Below are positions 45,858 through 53,659 of a DNA stretch of 64,000 nt, piece after piece. Source of the stretch: Bacteroidota bacterium (lineage in GTDB: Bacteria; Bacteroidota; Bacteroidia; Flavobacteriales_D; Crocinitomicaceae); the NCBI GenBank assembly GCA_016866255.1, contig VGMY01000002.1, positions 1 to 64,000 of the forward strand. Direction: 5' to 3'. The position numbers were made by a program, and so were the translations under genes. Within the stretch, counting starts at the first letter, position 1. Each line of letters begins with the position of its first letter. A model generated the notes under the pieces. It was given only the letters and a program-made list of their open reading frames with translations, made no database searches and was not told the DNA's origin.

Positions 45858-45883
45858 AAAAAAGCCTTTTTGTCGGCTATTTT
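45858..45883 (+). terminator. Weak hairpin after the S9 peptidase gene
   Basis: AAAA-A-AGCC, an 8-base loop and GGCT-A-TTTT form a short stem with one mismatch and a T-rich 3' side, 23 bases after the stop. It overlaps the possible -7 box at 45878, so only one of the two readings may be right. Confidence 0.3.
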
Positions 45884-45885
45884 CG
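45878..45885 (+). promoter_or_regulatory. Possible -7 box for citrate synthase
   Basis: TATTTTCG, one base off TAnnTTTG, 61 bases before the citrate synthase ATG. It is the same variant as in front of the S9 peptidase gene. Confidence 0.3.
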
Positions 45886-45946
45886 CAATTAAGATAAATT
45901 TCTTCACTAAATTAGGCGGTGGAAATTTTAACGAGAAAAACATCCT

Positions 45947-47233
45947 ATGAGCGAAACTGCCAAAATTGAATTAGATGGAAAAGTTTATGAACTGCCCATC
46001 GTTCGGGGAACTGAGAACGAGAAAGCCATTGATATTTCGAAATTGAGGGATTTATCGGGGTATATTACCCTTGATTCCGGGTACAAGAATACGGGCTCTA
46101 CCAAAAGTGCTATTACGTTTTTGGACGGTGAAGAAGGAATCTTGCTTTACCGGGGTTATCCAATAGAGCAATTGGCTGAAAAAGCTTCGTTTTTGGAAGT
46201 TTCTTACTTGCTCATTTATGGCAATTTACCCACTCAAATTGAATTGGAATCATTTGAAAACAGCATCAAAAAACACACCTTAGTTCACGAGGATATGAAA
46301 CGTTTTTTTGAGGCATATCCTGCAAAGGCGCATCCCATGGGCGTACTTTCATCCATGATTTCGTCGCTTTCCACGTTTTATCCGGAATCCTTGGATCCTA
46401 ATAGGAGTGCGGAAAAGAAGAACCTCACGGTTCACCGGTTGATTGCCAAATTACCTACCCTCGCCGCTTGGTCCTATAAAAACTCCACCAGTCATCCCTT
46501 CATGTACCCGAGAAATCAGTACGATTACGTAACCAACTTTTTGTACATGATGTTTTCCATGCCTACGGAGGATTACTCCGTAGATCCAGTGATTGTCTCG
46601 GCCCTAAATACTTTACTCATCCTACACGCCGATCACGAACAAAATTGTTCCACGTCAACGGTGAGAATGGTTGGTTCAGCGAATGCCAATCTTTACTCAT
46701 CGGTGGCTGCAGGAATCTCTGCACTATGGGGACCTTTGCACGGTGGAGCAAATCAAGAAGTCATTGAAATGTTGGAGCAGATCGTTTTGGATGGTGGAAA
46801 CGTAGATAAGTGGGTAGCAAAGGCGAAAGACAAGGAAGATCCTTTCCGGTTGATGGGCTTCGGTCACCGCGTTTATAAGAATTTCGATCCGCGAGCCACC
46901 ATCATTAAAAGGTCCTGCGATGAGGTATTGGAAAAGTTGGGCATTAACGATCCGCTGCTTGATGTTGCAAAGAAACTGGAGAAAGTTGCTTTGGAGGATG
47001 AGTATTTCAAGTCGAGAAGCTTGTATCCAAATGTTGACTTCTATTCAGGTATCATTTACAAGGCTATTGGAGTCCCTACGGAGATGTTTACCGTTATGTT
47101 TGCATTTGGGCGTCTCCCCGGTTGGATCGCTCAGTGGAAGGAAATGACCGAAAATAAAGAGCCCATTGGACGGCCAAGACAAGTTTACTTAGGTTCAACT
47201 TGCCGAAATTATGTCCCTATTGGCGATCGTTGA
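45947..47233 (+). CDS. gltA: Citrate synthase
   Basis: A 428-residue type II citrate synthase that joins oxaloacetate and acetyl-CoA in the TCA cycle. The N-terminal strand region (AKIELDGKVYELPIVRGTEN) is typical of the hexameric Gram-negative form. Catalytic and binding residues: HADHEQNCSTSTVR, GPLHGGANQEV (His), MGFGHRVYKNFDPR (His) and YPNVDFYSG (Asp). Full length. Its 3' end overlaps the convergent methyltransferase gene by 17 bases. Confidence 0.96.
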   Translation: MSETAKIELDGKVYELPIVRGTENEKAIDISKLRDLSGYITLDSGYKNTGSTKSAITFLDGEEGILLYRGYPIEQLAEKASFLEVSYLLIYGNLPTQIELESFENSIKKHTLVHEDMKRFFEAYPAKAHPMGVLSSMISSLSTFYPESLDPNRSAEKKNLTVHRLIAKLPTLAAWSYKNSTSHPFMYPRNQYDYVTNFLYMMFSMPTEDYSVDPVIVSALNTLLILHADHEQNCSTSTVRMVGSANANLYSSVAAGISALWGPLHGGANQEVIEMLEQIVLDGGNVDKWVAKAKDKEDPFRLMGFGHRVYKNFDPRATIIKRSCDEVLEKLGINDPLLDVAKKLEKVALEDEYFKSRSLYPNVDFYSGIIYKAIGVPTEMFTVMFAFGRLPGWIAQWKEMTENKEPIGRPRQVYLGSTCRNYVPIGDR

Positions 47234-48386
47234 TTGAGGAATCGTAAGTATCATAGCGGCGAAAACTGCAGCGAAGAGCTCCATTGAAGACTTCCATTTT
47301 TTGACTTGCTTTCAGACCAATTGCCTTGAATCCCTCAGCATTGTTGCTGATGATCCATATGGGGATTTCTTGCATGGTGTGTTTCATCCAGGTTCCCAGT
47401 TGTTGATAAAGTTCATCGTCTTCAAGCTGCATGCGTTCATCGTAGGGTGGGTTTGTTAGCATGAATTGGATGCCTTTTTTCTCGGTTATTTCTCGGAAAT
47501 CTTTGGAACTAACCTCAATAAAACGTCCAAAAGAAAAACCCCTGAGATTTCTTCTTGCTTTGATGACCATTTCATCGGAAATGTCCGATCCGCTTATTGA
47601 ACAAGGCAGGGACCTTACGATTCTAGGGGCATTATCGTAGATTTCTTCCCACAGGGTTCCATTAAAGTTGGCTAAATTTTTAAAGGCATAATGGGTTCGT
47701 TCTATGTTAGATGGAATACCTGTAGCCAAAAGAGCGGCCTCTATTAGGAAGGTACCTGAACCGCAAAACGGGTCGTAAAAGGCTTGCTTTCGGTTCCACC
47801 CTGAAAGCCGAATTAAAGACGCAGCCACCACTTCGTTGATGGGTGCAATTCCTGTAGAAGTTCGGTATCCTCGTTGAAAAAGCGGTAAACCGCTGGTGTT
47901 AACCGAAAGAACTCCCTCTCGATCGTTTAGGTAGAGGTCAATCACAATTTTTGGATGTTTGGTATCAATCGATGGCCGTTCTTTGTTGTATTCTCGAAAA
48001 TGGTCAACGATGCCGTCTTTAATGAGCAAAAAAGGATAATGGGTGTTGCGCACTCTTTGCGTTTGGATGGCTCCACGAACCACGAAAGTTTGCGACTCAT
48101 GAAACCAATTGGACCATTTCACGCTGAGCGAAGCATCGTACAAATCTTGTTCGCCTCGAAAGGCAAACCGCGTAATCTCAACTAAAACACTAATGGCGCA
48201 ACGGCTGTAGAGGTTGAGAAAGTAAACATCTTTCCATGTTCCGTTAAGAGAAACCGCCCGATTGCCAACTTGGCAATTGGTATAACCAAGTTCTACCAAT
48301 TCTTCCTTGAGCACTTCTTCGAAACCGTAGAAACATTTTAGGGTTATGGTGAAATTATTTTGGCTTTCTGTTCGCTCTTGGTTCAT
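47217..48386 (-). CDS. THUMP-domain class I RNA methyltransferase (RlmL N-terminal-type, 23S rRNA m2G)
   Basis: About 389 residues. A ferredoxin-like/THUMP region (FTITLKCFYGFEEVLKEEL ... YDASLSVKWSNWF) is followed by a Rossmann methyltransferase: FYDPFCGSGTFLIEAALLA is the SAM motif and MLTNPPYDERMQ the catalytic NPPY. This resembles the RlmL/YcbY N-terminal enzyme that makes m2G2445 in 23S rRNA. I start at the ATG at 48386; the ATG at 48416 would run through the patatin gene promoter box. The C-terminus overlaps the citrate synthase gene. Confidence 0.9.
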   Translation of the reverse strand: MNQERTESQNNFTITLKCFYGFEEVLKEELVELGYTNCQVGNRAVSLNGTWKDVYFLNLYSRCAISVLVEITRFAFRGEQDLYDASLSVKWSNWFHESQTFVVRGAIQTQRVRNTHYPFLLIKDGIVDHFREYNKERPSIDTKHPKIVIDLYLNDREGVLSVNTSGLPLFQRGYRTSTGIAPINEVVAASLIRLSGWNRKQAFYDPFCGSGTFLIEAALLATGIPSNIERTHYAFKNLANFNGTLWEEIYDNAPRIVRSLPCSISGSDISDEMVIKARRNLRGFSFGRFIEVSSKDFREITEKKGIQFMLTNPPYDERMQLEDDELYQQLGTWMKHTMQEIPIWIISNNAEGFKAIGLKASQKMEVFNGALRCSFRRYDTYDSSINDRQ

Positions 48387-48403
48387 GGGCAAAAAATTGC
48401 GTG

Positions 48404-48411
48404 TATTTTTG
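48404..48411 (+). promoter_or_regulatory. -7 box of the patatin gene
   Basis: TATTTTTG fits TAnnTTTG; a TTG at 48378-48380 gives a possible -33 with a 23-base spacer. Transcription would begin near 48418, so translation must start downstream of that. Confidence 0.5.
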
Positions 48412-48427
48412 TGCAAATGAACAAACT

Positions 48428-50719
48428 TTGAAGGGTTTAATCATCTTTTTTCTTATGATTTTTTGTCACCTTCATTCAGAGCTTGGTATGGCTCAGAAGA
48501 AAGTAGGCTTGGTTCTAAGCGGTGGGGGAGCCTCGGGTCTTGCCCACATCGGGGTTTTGAAAGCCTTGGAAGAGCATCATATACCGATTGATTATATCTG
48601 TGGGACATCGGTTGGAGCTTTTGTAGGTGCCATGTATGCCTGTGGAATGAGTCCTTGGGAAATGGAAGCCTTGGTGACCTCGCAACGGTTTCAGAATCTC
48701 TCCTTAGGAATTGTTCCAACCGGAAGAAGGTATTTGTACCGGGAACGTTATCCGGATGCTTCTATGATTTCCTTTCCCTTTTCCTTTGACTCGCTGTTAA
48801 GCAATTCCTTGCCTATGAATTTTGTAAATCCTATGGCCTTGGATTTTGAAATGTTTCGTTTGATAGGACAAATTGGCGTTGTAAAAATGAGCGACTTCGA
48901 CCAACTCTTGGTTCCGTATCGCTGCATAGCCAGTGATGTTGCGCGGAAAAGACCGGTAGCATTTGGTCGAGGTGATTTAAATGCTGCCGTTCGTGCTTCA
49001 ATGACCTATCCGTTGTATTTGAATCCCATTAAAATCGATGGTGTAATTTATTTTGATGGCGGCTTATACAACAATTTCCCCATCGATGTGATGTATCAAA
49101 CGTTTCATCCCGATTTTATCATCGGCAGCAACGTTTCTACCAATACCCAAGTGAAAGATGAGCAAGATTTTCTCGGTTTATTGGACCAATTAACTCGGTT
49201 CCCCACGATTTACAAACTTCCTTGCAAGGATGCGATTATCATTCAGCCAAAGTTAGAGGTTGGAACTTTTGACTTTTCGAAAGCTACTGAAGCCATTGAA
49301 TCGGGTTACCGTCAAACCCTCTTAGCATTAGATTCAATCAAGATGGAAGTCAAAGATTCTGCCAATTCAACAACCTTAGGAGAGCGTCGAGCCGCTTTCA
49401 AAAAATCCACAAATGAATTTTTGGCTACCGCAATTTCCGTTAATGTGGAAAATCCGAAGGCAGCTCAATATGTTACTCGTTCCATGCTGGGAGCGAGGCA
49501 AAGGCGCTTTATGAATTGGAATCAACTGGAACAACGCTACTATAAATTGCATTCTTCTGAGCAAATCGATTTTATTTTTCCTCGTTTGAACCAACAATCG
49601 GACAATACTTACAAGCTCGACCTGAACGTGAAAAAATCGAAGCCCTTCAAACTTAGAATTGGGGGGCATTTATCCTCGCGTCCTGTGAACATGGGATACC
49701 TTGGATTAACGTATCGGCACCTTGGAAGGGTGGCAAGTGCCCTTCACGCGGAATCGTATTTTGGAAAATTCTACGGTTCTGTGAGGACTGAATGGAATGT
49801 CGATTTCCCCGGCATTTTCCCGGTGAGCACCAATGCCTATTTTACCATGAATCGTTGGGATTATTACCGCAGTTATGCGACGTTTTTTGAAGACGTGAAA
49901 CCGTCTTTTCTTGTGCAAAATGAAATGTACTTCGGTCTCAAGTTTAAGCATCCTATCTTGACGAATTCCCGCGGCGAACTCGATGTTCGGATGTTTTCCT
50001 TGGAAGATGATTACTACCAAACCATGAACTTTCTCAGCACGGATACCACGGATGAGACAATTTTAAAGGGAAACCTGGTTTCGTATGAAATTACCGACAA
50101 CGCTCTTAATCGTAAGCAATTCGCAAGCGAGGGACACTTCTTTACGTTAAAAGCAAAATTTTTGTCCGCCATGGAAACAAGTGTTCCTGGTACCACAGCT
50201 CAATTTGATTCAACCGTCCGTAAACAACACGATTGGTTAAACCTAAACATAGAAGGGCAGTATTATTTTTTAACCCTTCCTAAATTGCACGTAGGTTTTC
50301 ACGGAAAAGCCATGCTGAACTCGCAGTCCTTGTTCGCCAATTACACGGCCAGTTTGCTGTCGATGCCTACCCTAAACGTAATTCCTGATTTGGAAACGTA
50401 TTTTTTTAAGGAATACCGGTCACCCCAGTTCCTTTGTTTAGGCGTGAATGCTGTTTTTCCTTTGGTTAAATCCTTTGAAGCGCGCATCGATGCCTACTTT
50501 TACCAGCCTTTTGTGGTGCTTGCAAAACAGAACGACGGTTCCATTGCTTACGAAAAACCCTTTCAAGCGAACAGTTTCCTCGGCTCGGCCAGTTTACTCT
50601 TTTTTACTCCGTTAGGTCCCTTGAGAGCCACCGTGAATTATTTTCCCTTGGTTTCAAAACCGTGGAATTTTCAACTGAGTTTTGGCTATGTTCTGTTCAA
50701 TGAACGTGCGGTTCGGTAG
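48428..50719 (+). CDS. Patatin-like phospholipase with outer-membrane beta-barrel
   Basis: About 763 residues. The TTG at 48428 is proposed as start: it yields KGLIIFFLMIFCHLHSELGMAQ, a good signal peptide, and lies after the -7 box; the next ATG (48455) would lack the basic end. Patatin domain: LVLSGGGASGLAHIGVLKAL (oxyanion loop), CGTSVGAFVGAMY (Ser of GxSxG) and IYFDGGLYNNFPI (Asp of the dyad). A POTRA-like linker (about 370-420) and a surface-antigen/BamA-type barrel follow (LRIGGHLSSRPVNMGYLG ... FQLSFGYVLF). Such fusions (PlpD-like) anchor or export a lipase at the outer membrane. Confidence 0.9.
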   Translation: MKGLIIFFLMIFCHLHSELGMAQKKVGLVLSGGGASGLAHIGVLKALEEHHIPIDYICGTSVGAFVGAMYACGMSPWEMEALVTSQRFQNLSLGIVPTGRRYLYRERYPDASMISFPFSFDSLLSNSLPMNFVNPMALDFEMFRLIGQIGVVKMSDFDQLLVPYRCIASDVARKRPVAFGRGDLNAAVRASMTYPLYLNPIKIDGVIYFDGGLYNNFPIDVMYQTFHPDFIIGSNVSTNTQVKDEQDFLGLLDQLTRFPTIYKLPCKDAIIIQPKLEVGTFDFSKATEAIESGYRQTLLALDSIKMEVKDSANSTTLGERRAAFKKSTNEFLATAISVNVENPKAAQYVTRSMLGARQRRFMNWNQLEQRYYKLHSSEQIDFIFPRLNQQSDNTYKLDLNVKKSKPFKLRIGGHLSSRPVNMGYLGLTYRHLGRVASALHAESYFGKFYGSVRTEWNVDFPGIFPVSTNAYFTMNRWDYYRSYATFFEDVKPSFLVQNEMYFGLKFKHPILTNSRGELDVRMFSLEDDYYQTMNFLSTDTTDETILKGNLVSYEITDNALNRKQFASEGHFFTLKAKFLSAMETSVPGTTAQFDSTVRKQHDWLNLNIEGQYYFLTLPKLHVGFHGKAMLNSQSLFANYTASLLSMPTLNVIPDLETYFFKEYRSPQFLCLGVNAVFPLVKSFEARIDAYFYQPFVVLAKQNDGSIAYEKPFQANSFLGSASLLFFTPLGPLRATVNYFPLVSKPWNFQLSFGYVLFNERAVR

Positions 50720-50725
50720 AAAAAT

Positions 50726-50733
50726 TACCTTTG
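50726..50733 (+). promoter_or_regulatory. -7 box of the VOC protein gene
   Basis: TACCTTTG fits TAnnTTTG, 13 bases before the TTG start at 50747, so the leader would be only a few bases long. Confidence 0.45.
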
Positions 50734-50746
50734 TAAAAAATTCGCC

Positions 50747-51805
50747 TTGGAACCTATAATTTGCGGAATTCAACAAGTGGGTATTGGTGTTCCAGATGTT
50801 CAAGAAATATGGACTTGGTATCGTACCATGTTTGGCGTGGATGTTCGGATTTTTGAAGAGGCGGCTGAGGCGCCTTTGATGATTCAATATACGGGCGATA
50901 AGGTGCAAGCGCGCACCGCTACCCTTGCCTTGAGCATGGACGGCGGAGGAGGCTTTGAAATCTGGCAATACACTAGCCGAAATACCGAAAAACCAACCTT
51001 TGAAGTGCAGTTGGGCGATTTAGGTCTTTTTTCGTGTAAAATTAAATCGCGCGACGTGCGCAGCTCCTACAATTACATGGTTCAGCAAGGAGTCAAAATC
51101 TTAGGTTCTCTTTCTAATTCACCCGACGGTTCGTTAACCTATTTTGTCGAAGATCCGAACGGAAATCCTTTTCAAATTGTAGAAGGTTCCGGTTGGTTCA
51201 CGGCCACAGGTCATCCCTCAAATTGCGGAGGCGTGGCTGGAATTATCATCGGTGTGTCGTCCATAGAACAATCGTTGAAGTTATACCGCGACGTCCTAGG
51301 CTATGAAACGGTGGTCTACGATGTTACGGGTTCTTTCGAGGATTTCTCTCCGCTATCGCAAGGAACCTTCCGACGGGTTAAGTTAATTCACCGCGAGGCG
51401 AGAAAAGGTCCTTTTGCGAAATTGCTAGGACCGACCTCCATTGAATTGGTTCAAGCCATGGACCGCACCGATGTGAAACGCATCTTTGAAAACCGTTTTT
51501 GGGGCGATTGGGGCTTTATTCATTTGTGCTTTGATATTCAAGGAATGGACGCCCTGAAACGTAAATGTGAGCAAGCGGGATTCCCTTTCACGGTGGACAG
51601 TGCCAATACCTTCGATATGGGGGAGGCAGGGGGTCGATTTTCCTATATCGAAGACCCCGATGGTGCGTGGGTTGAATTCGTGGAAACCCACAAAGTACCG
51701 GTGATAAAGAAAATCGGTTGGTACCTCAACTTGAAAAACCGTCAACCCGGTAAATTCCTACCCAATTGGATGCTGAAAGCCATGGCTTTTAACCGCGTGA
51801 AGTAG
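50747..51805 (+). CDS. Two-domain VOC (glyoxalase/dioxygenase-superfamily) protein
   Basis: A 352-residue protein with two vicinal-oxygen-chelate domains, the first at about 5-135 (QQVGIGVPDVQEIWTWYRT ... GNPFQIVEG) and the second at about 160-315 (VAGIIIGVSSIEQSLKLYRD ... GFIHLCFDI ... EDPDGAWVEFVE). Only some metal ligands are kept: the His of FIHLCF and the Glus of FQIVEG and WVEFVE; the first-strand His is Gln or Ile. The enzyme type is therefore unknown, and it is clearly not HPPD. The start is TTG at 50747, supported by the promoter box just upstream and by homology beginning at once. Confidence 0.82.
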   Translation: MEPIICGIQQVGIGVPDVQEIWTWYRTMFGVDVRIFEEAAEAPLMIQYTGDKVQARTATLALSMDGGGGFEIWQYTSRNTEKPTFEVQLGDLGLFSCKIKSRDVRSSYNYMVQQGVKILGSLSNSPDGSLTYFVEDPNGNPFQIVEGSGWFTATGHPSNCGGVAGIIIGVSSIEQSLKLYRDVLGYETVVYDVTGSFEDFSPLSQGTFRRVKLIHREARKGPFAKLLGPTSIELVQAMDRTDVKRIFENRFWGDWGFIHLCFDIQGMDALKRKCEQAGFPFTVDSANTFDMGEAGGRFSYIEDPDGAWVEFVETHKVPVIKKIGWYLNLKNRQPGKFLPNWMLKAMAFNRVK

Positions 51806-51948
51806 TACAGGACCATGAATAATTCTTTTTAAAATATTCATTTTGCACTTTCTGTTGAGCATTTTTAGAATATATTGCTCAATTTGTTGTGCGTTTTGTA
51901 TAATCAAGGGAGGATTGCAAGTTAAACTTATCTCAATGTTATTCCTTT

Positions 51949-52014
51949 ATGGGCCTTTGGAATGAATTATTGAGCCGTGGAAGTAAGACCGAGCAGGATG
52001 AAAAAGGTTGGTGA
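51949..52014 (+). pseudogene. Possible N-terminal stub of a YtxJ-like gene
   Basis: A 21-codon ORF, MGLWNELLSRGSKTEQDEKG plus Trp, stops at a TGA. The wording resembles the N-terminus of bacillithiol-associated YtxJ proteins of this phylum (MGLFxKLFGxxxK...W), but nothing of the thioredoxin-like body follows. The rest of the 51806-52065 gap is AT-rich and shows no gene. Confidence 0.2.
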
Positions 52015-52065
52015 ATTTTATCGCCGTTCAAGATATTATTTTACTGTTGCTTGCTACACAATAAA

Positions 52066-52096
52066 TTGAAATTGAGTAATTTATTGGTTATTTTTG
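52066..52096 (+). promoter_or_regulatory. Complete -33/-7 promoter for the SGNH hydrolase gene
   Basis: TTG at 52066-52068, a 20-base spacer and TATTTTTG at 52089-52096 fit the Bacteroidota consensus well. Transcription would start near 52103, so translation starts at the ATG at 52124 rather than the TTG at 52094. Confidence 0.6.
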
Positions 52097-52123
52097 AGTC
52101 AAGTCAAATATTGTATTTATAAA

Positions 52124-53659
52124 ATGCTTAAACTATTCTTCGCATTATGCTGCTACTCCGCCATTCATTCGCAATGTACTCCCCCTGTTGGCGCTGTTGC
52201 AGCCAATCCAAACACGGTGTATTATGCCGGCGGAAGCTGTACTTTTTACGATGCTCAGTGCAATCCATTGTTGGTTGCACCTGCGGGTGAAGCATCATGG
52301 TCATGTTCACCAGCACTAGCGGCGTGGGTATTGGTTTCGCCAGTCGCAGGCGGATATTATGAGTTCCCTCATTATGGAAACAACATGCCTCAGATAAATT
52401 TTAACCGCTACATGAATCCATTTTGGAATTGTGACACCATTTACAACGAATTAATTTTTCTGGATGGAGTAGGTTCAAGTGCTCATTTAATGTTTGAACC
52501 AGCCCAAGTCATTTCAGTCAAGAACTACAATTACAATACGTCCTTTTCTCAAGGAGTCGATTATCAGCTGAATGGAAATACCATTACTCAGATAAGTCCC
52601 AATGTATCCACTACGGTAACCACTACCTTTGGCAGCGGATTGGAAAATAAACAGCACAGTTCATGGACCAATGTTACGTATATTCCCAATCGATCCAATT
52701 GGAATGCCAACAACAATTTAACTTATCGCGGTCAACAGTTACCAAAGACGATGGCAAAATTGCAGAACCAACTTCCATTAACCGTTCAGGCGATTGGAAT
52801 GTCCATTACCTGCGGTTTGAATGTGAGCGGTTTCATCGGTGATCCGAATAATTTTCAAGCCAATGTCCCCTACATGCATAGTTACATCGATATGCTTGGC
52901 ACAAAACTTAATCAAGTTTTTGGAAATAATACCAGCATGCTCAACAGTTCTTGTGGCGGCAAAACGATTGCATGGGTCGATAATTATTGTGAGCCATTGG
53001 TGAATCCTAATAACCCTGACTTGGTGATCATCGACATGGGAATGAATGATATTTGGGGAACATCAACGGCGTCATTTATGAACAGCTTACAATCAGCAAT
53101 GAATAAAATGAAAACCCATAACCCTGACGTTGAATTTATTTTAATTTCGAACATGTTGCCGGATGTCAACGGAATGGGGGCTCCTGCGAACGGTGCAATG
53201 GATATGTACGGATTTAGAGCAGCCATGTTGAATTTGGATACCGTAGGTACCGTAGTGTTCGATATGACTTCGATGAGCGACACGATTTATCAGCGCAAAG
53301 GTGCCAATCACTGCACGGCCAATTCCCTTCATCCAAATGACTATTTGGCACGATGGTACGCTCAAGGGTTATTTGAAATATTCAACGAGCCACAAGGGTC
53401 AAAACTGGACGAAACAGCCTACAGCGATGTTGAAATCTTCCCCAATCCGGCTCTAGGATCATTTACCTTGGATCTAGGTAAAGGGAGTATTCCCGCAACC
53501 ATTGCTTTATTCGATTTGAATGGCCATAAGGTTTTTGAGGCGGAGCAAAACGAACCGATTTTGATATATGATTTAAAATCCAACATTCAAGCAGGAAATT
53601 ATCTATTAAAAATTTCAAATGGAAAACAATCTTCGGAAAAACTACTTCAGATTCGATAA
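52124..53659 (+). CDS. Secreted SGNH/GDSL hydrolase, T9SS type A
   Basis: About 511 residues from the ATG at 52124, which opens a signal peptide (LKLFFALCCYSAIHSQ). A beta-sandwich N-terminal part is followed by an SGNH esterase core at about 215-430: IGMSITCGLN (block I Ser), SSCGGKTIAW (Gly block), IDMGMNDIWG (Asn block) and NSLHPNDYLAR (catalytic His). The C-terminus (VEIFPNPALGSFTLDL ... GNYLLKIS) is a type A sorting domain. SGNH enzymes of this layout usually deacetylate polysaccharides. The next gene overlaps by 41 bases and encodes a beta-helix protein, so the two are probably co-expressed. Confidence 0.85.
   Translation: MLKLFFALCCYSAIHSQCTPPVGAVAANPNTVYYAGGSCTFYDAQCNPLLVAPAGEASWSCSPALAAWVLVSPVAGGYYEFPHYGNNMPQINFNRYMNPFWNCDTIYNELIFLDGVGSSAHLMFEPAQVISVKNYNYNTSFSQGVDYQLNGNTITQISPNVSTTVTTTFGSGLENKQHSSWTNVTYIPNRSNWNANNNLTYRGQQLPKTMAKLQNQLPLTVQAIGMSITCGLNVSGFIGDPNNFQANVPYMHSYIDMLGTKLNQVFGNNTSMLNSSCGGKTIAWVDNYCEPLVNPNNPDLVIIDMGMNDIWGTSTASFMNSLQSAMNKMKTHNPDVEFILISNMLPDVNGMGAPANGAMDMYGFRAAMLNLDTVGTVVFDMTSMSDTIYQRKGANHCTANSLHPNDYLARWYAQGLFEIFNEPQGSKLDETAYSDVEIFPNPALGSFTLDLGKGSIPATIALFDLNGHKVFEAEQNEPILIYDLKSNIQAGNYLLKISNGKQSSEKLLQIR

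Noticed and set aside
50747-51805. Second HPPD/HmaS copy outside the NRPS locus
   Set aside because: Two VOC domains, but the metal His residues and the C-terminal HPPD motif are missing.
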